DNA from: G958295935 sp965224235
GTDB taxonomy: Bacteria > Chloroflexota > Dehalococcoidia > Lucifugimonadales > Lucifugimonadaceae
DNA length: 64,000 bases
Reading direction: 5' to 3'
Assembly: GCA_965224235.1 (NCBI GenBank)
Contig: CBDCYP010000002.1
Coordinates: 992,001-1,056,000 of the forward strand
The notes beneath the pieces were generated by a model. The model was not told where the DNA came from, searched no databases, and saw only the letters and a program-made list of their open reading frames with translations. Positions 63,513 to 64,000 of this stretch are shown here, one piece after another. Both the position numbers and the translations under genes were made by a program. Position 1 is the first letter of the stretch. Each line of letters starts with the position of its first letter.

Positions 63513-64000
63513 TTGAGCCGCAGAGTCAGGATGGCCCAGTACGGCACGAAGCATTCCCACGCAGAGGGTGTGCTCGAAGTCATGCTTGCTAACCCCGATG
63601 TCGAGGTGGTAGGGGTTTACGAGCCGGATCCAGAACGTCGGAGAGCGCTGAAGACCGCCGGTAAGTCACCATGGCGCTACGTTAACTGGTTCGATTCCCC
63701 GGGTGATTTCCTACGTGACCCGACAGTGCTCGCCGCCGCGTCCGAGGGGTCCAACGCCGAGAGCCTCGCCCACACCGAGGCGATAGTGGACGCCGGCAAG
63801 CATGTCTTCTACGACAAGCCGGCAGGCGAAGACTATCGGCGATTCGAGCGAATCGTCGGGAAGGCGCGCTCGACGGGGCTCCAAGTGCAGATGGGCTACA
63901 TGTTTCGCCATCACGCCGGCTTCAGCCGCATCGCACAGTGGTGCAGGTCAGGTCTTCTCGGCGATCTCTTTTCGATCAGGGCACACATGTCGACTCACCT
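63513..64000 (+). CDS. Gfo/Idh/MocA-family oxidoreductase (runs off window)
   Basis: The first 162 residues of a Rossmann-fold dehydrogenase. I use TTG 63513 because AGAGGAG lies 8-14 bases before it; the next ATG (63531) has none. RVRMAQYGTKHSHAEGVLEVMLANPDVEVVGVYEPDPERRRAL is the dinucleotide-binding start (without the classic GxGxxG), followed by SNAESLAHTEAIVDAGKHVFYDKPAGEDYRRF, the EKP-like motif (DKPAG) of the family, and VQMGYMFRHHAGF. It would oxidise a sugar or inositol-type substrate, in keeping with the neighbours. Confidence 0.9.
   Translation, partial: MSRRVRMAQYGTKHSHAEGVLEVMLANPDVEVVGVYEPDPERRRALKTAGKSPWRYVNWFDSPGDFLRDPTVLAAASEGSNAESLAHTEAIVDAGKHVFYDKPAGEDYRRFERIVGKARSTGLQVQMGYMFRHHAGFSRIAQWCRSGLLGDLFSIRAHMSTH

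Noticed and set aside
63660..63720. ggttcgattcc, a tRNA T-arm-like phrase
   Set aside because: It is inside the dehydrogenase coding sequence and no cloverleaf can be drawn around it.

Overview
The window is a high-GC chromosomal segment from a bacterium that is most likely a Chloroflexota member of the SAR202/Dehalococcoidia type. This is an inference from gene content, with no marker-gene alignment behind it. The pointers are a solute-binding lipoprotein with a VTKEVPVEK-type repeated linker, an F420 ligase (cofE), a large cobalamin locus, and scattered catabolic genes (SMP-30 lactonases, CaiB CoA-transferase, enolase-superfamily enzyme, aldo/keto reductase, Gfo/Idh/MocA dehydrogenase). Starts are often GTG or TTG. 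Small palindromic repeats are dense. I found no rRNA, tRNA or CRISPR array.

Layout. 1-794: 5' part of a class II glutamine amidotransferase. 1.2-2.6 kb: HARE-HTH/Mrr restriction endonuclease joined to the 3' remnant of an hsdM gene. 3-8.1 kb: SDR dehydrogenase, then a peptide-type ABC transporter (binding protein plus two permeases). 8.5-10.5 kb: small membrane proteins inside an 847-bp tandem duplication. 10.7-13.5 kb: a frameshifted lipoprotein, a PIN-toxin remnant and MITE-like repeats. 13.5-17.7 kb: LolD/FtsX-type exporter. 18-20.3 kb: HicAB and HigBA toxin-antitoxin modules around a GyrI-like protein. 20.5-23.3 kb: a large DNA methylase that may be a one-protein restriction-modification enzyme.

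23.5-34.1 kb is a cobalamin island. A broken cobO precedes cobT, cobS, cobD, a cobC-like phosphatase, cobQ and cobU. Converging on them is a btuCFD-like uptake operon with a clear cobalamin riboswitch on the minus strand. Together they suggest corrinoid salvage, lower-ligand attachment and uptake rather than ring synthesis. 34.5-41.8 kb: zinc-ribbon protein, cofE, CaiB transferase, SMP-30 protein, ribbon-helix-helix protein, orphan trpB, and a KAP NTPase broken by one stop codon. 41.9-49.9 kb: dCMP-type deaminase, pstS with a probable Pho-box array, argH, rpe, rpmB, and a fakA/fakB pair. 49.9-57.8 kb: recG, a rearranged HigBA locus, a Phd/VapC pair, a DUF4143 ATPase preceded by four exact 23-bp iterons, and a fused OLD/PARIS-like ATPase-Toprim protein. 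58-64 kb: sugar/acid catabolism genes, an HNH nuclease and a decayed IS1182-type transposase.

The most striking observation is a 207-bp terminal-inverted-repeat element present twice: inside cobT (24626-24916) and just after the pstS start codon (43072-43278). Both copies are read in the same open frame. The cobT copy carries a second 80-bp element with a 4-bp CTAG duplication (84 bp in all), so every inserted length is a multiple of three and both host frames stay open. This resembles the protein-coding palindromic elements known from Rickettsia, but in a different lineage.
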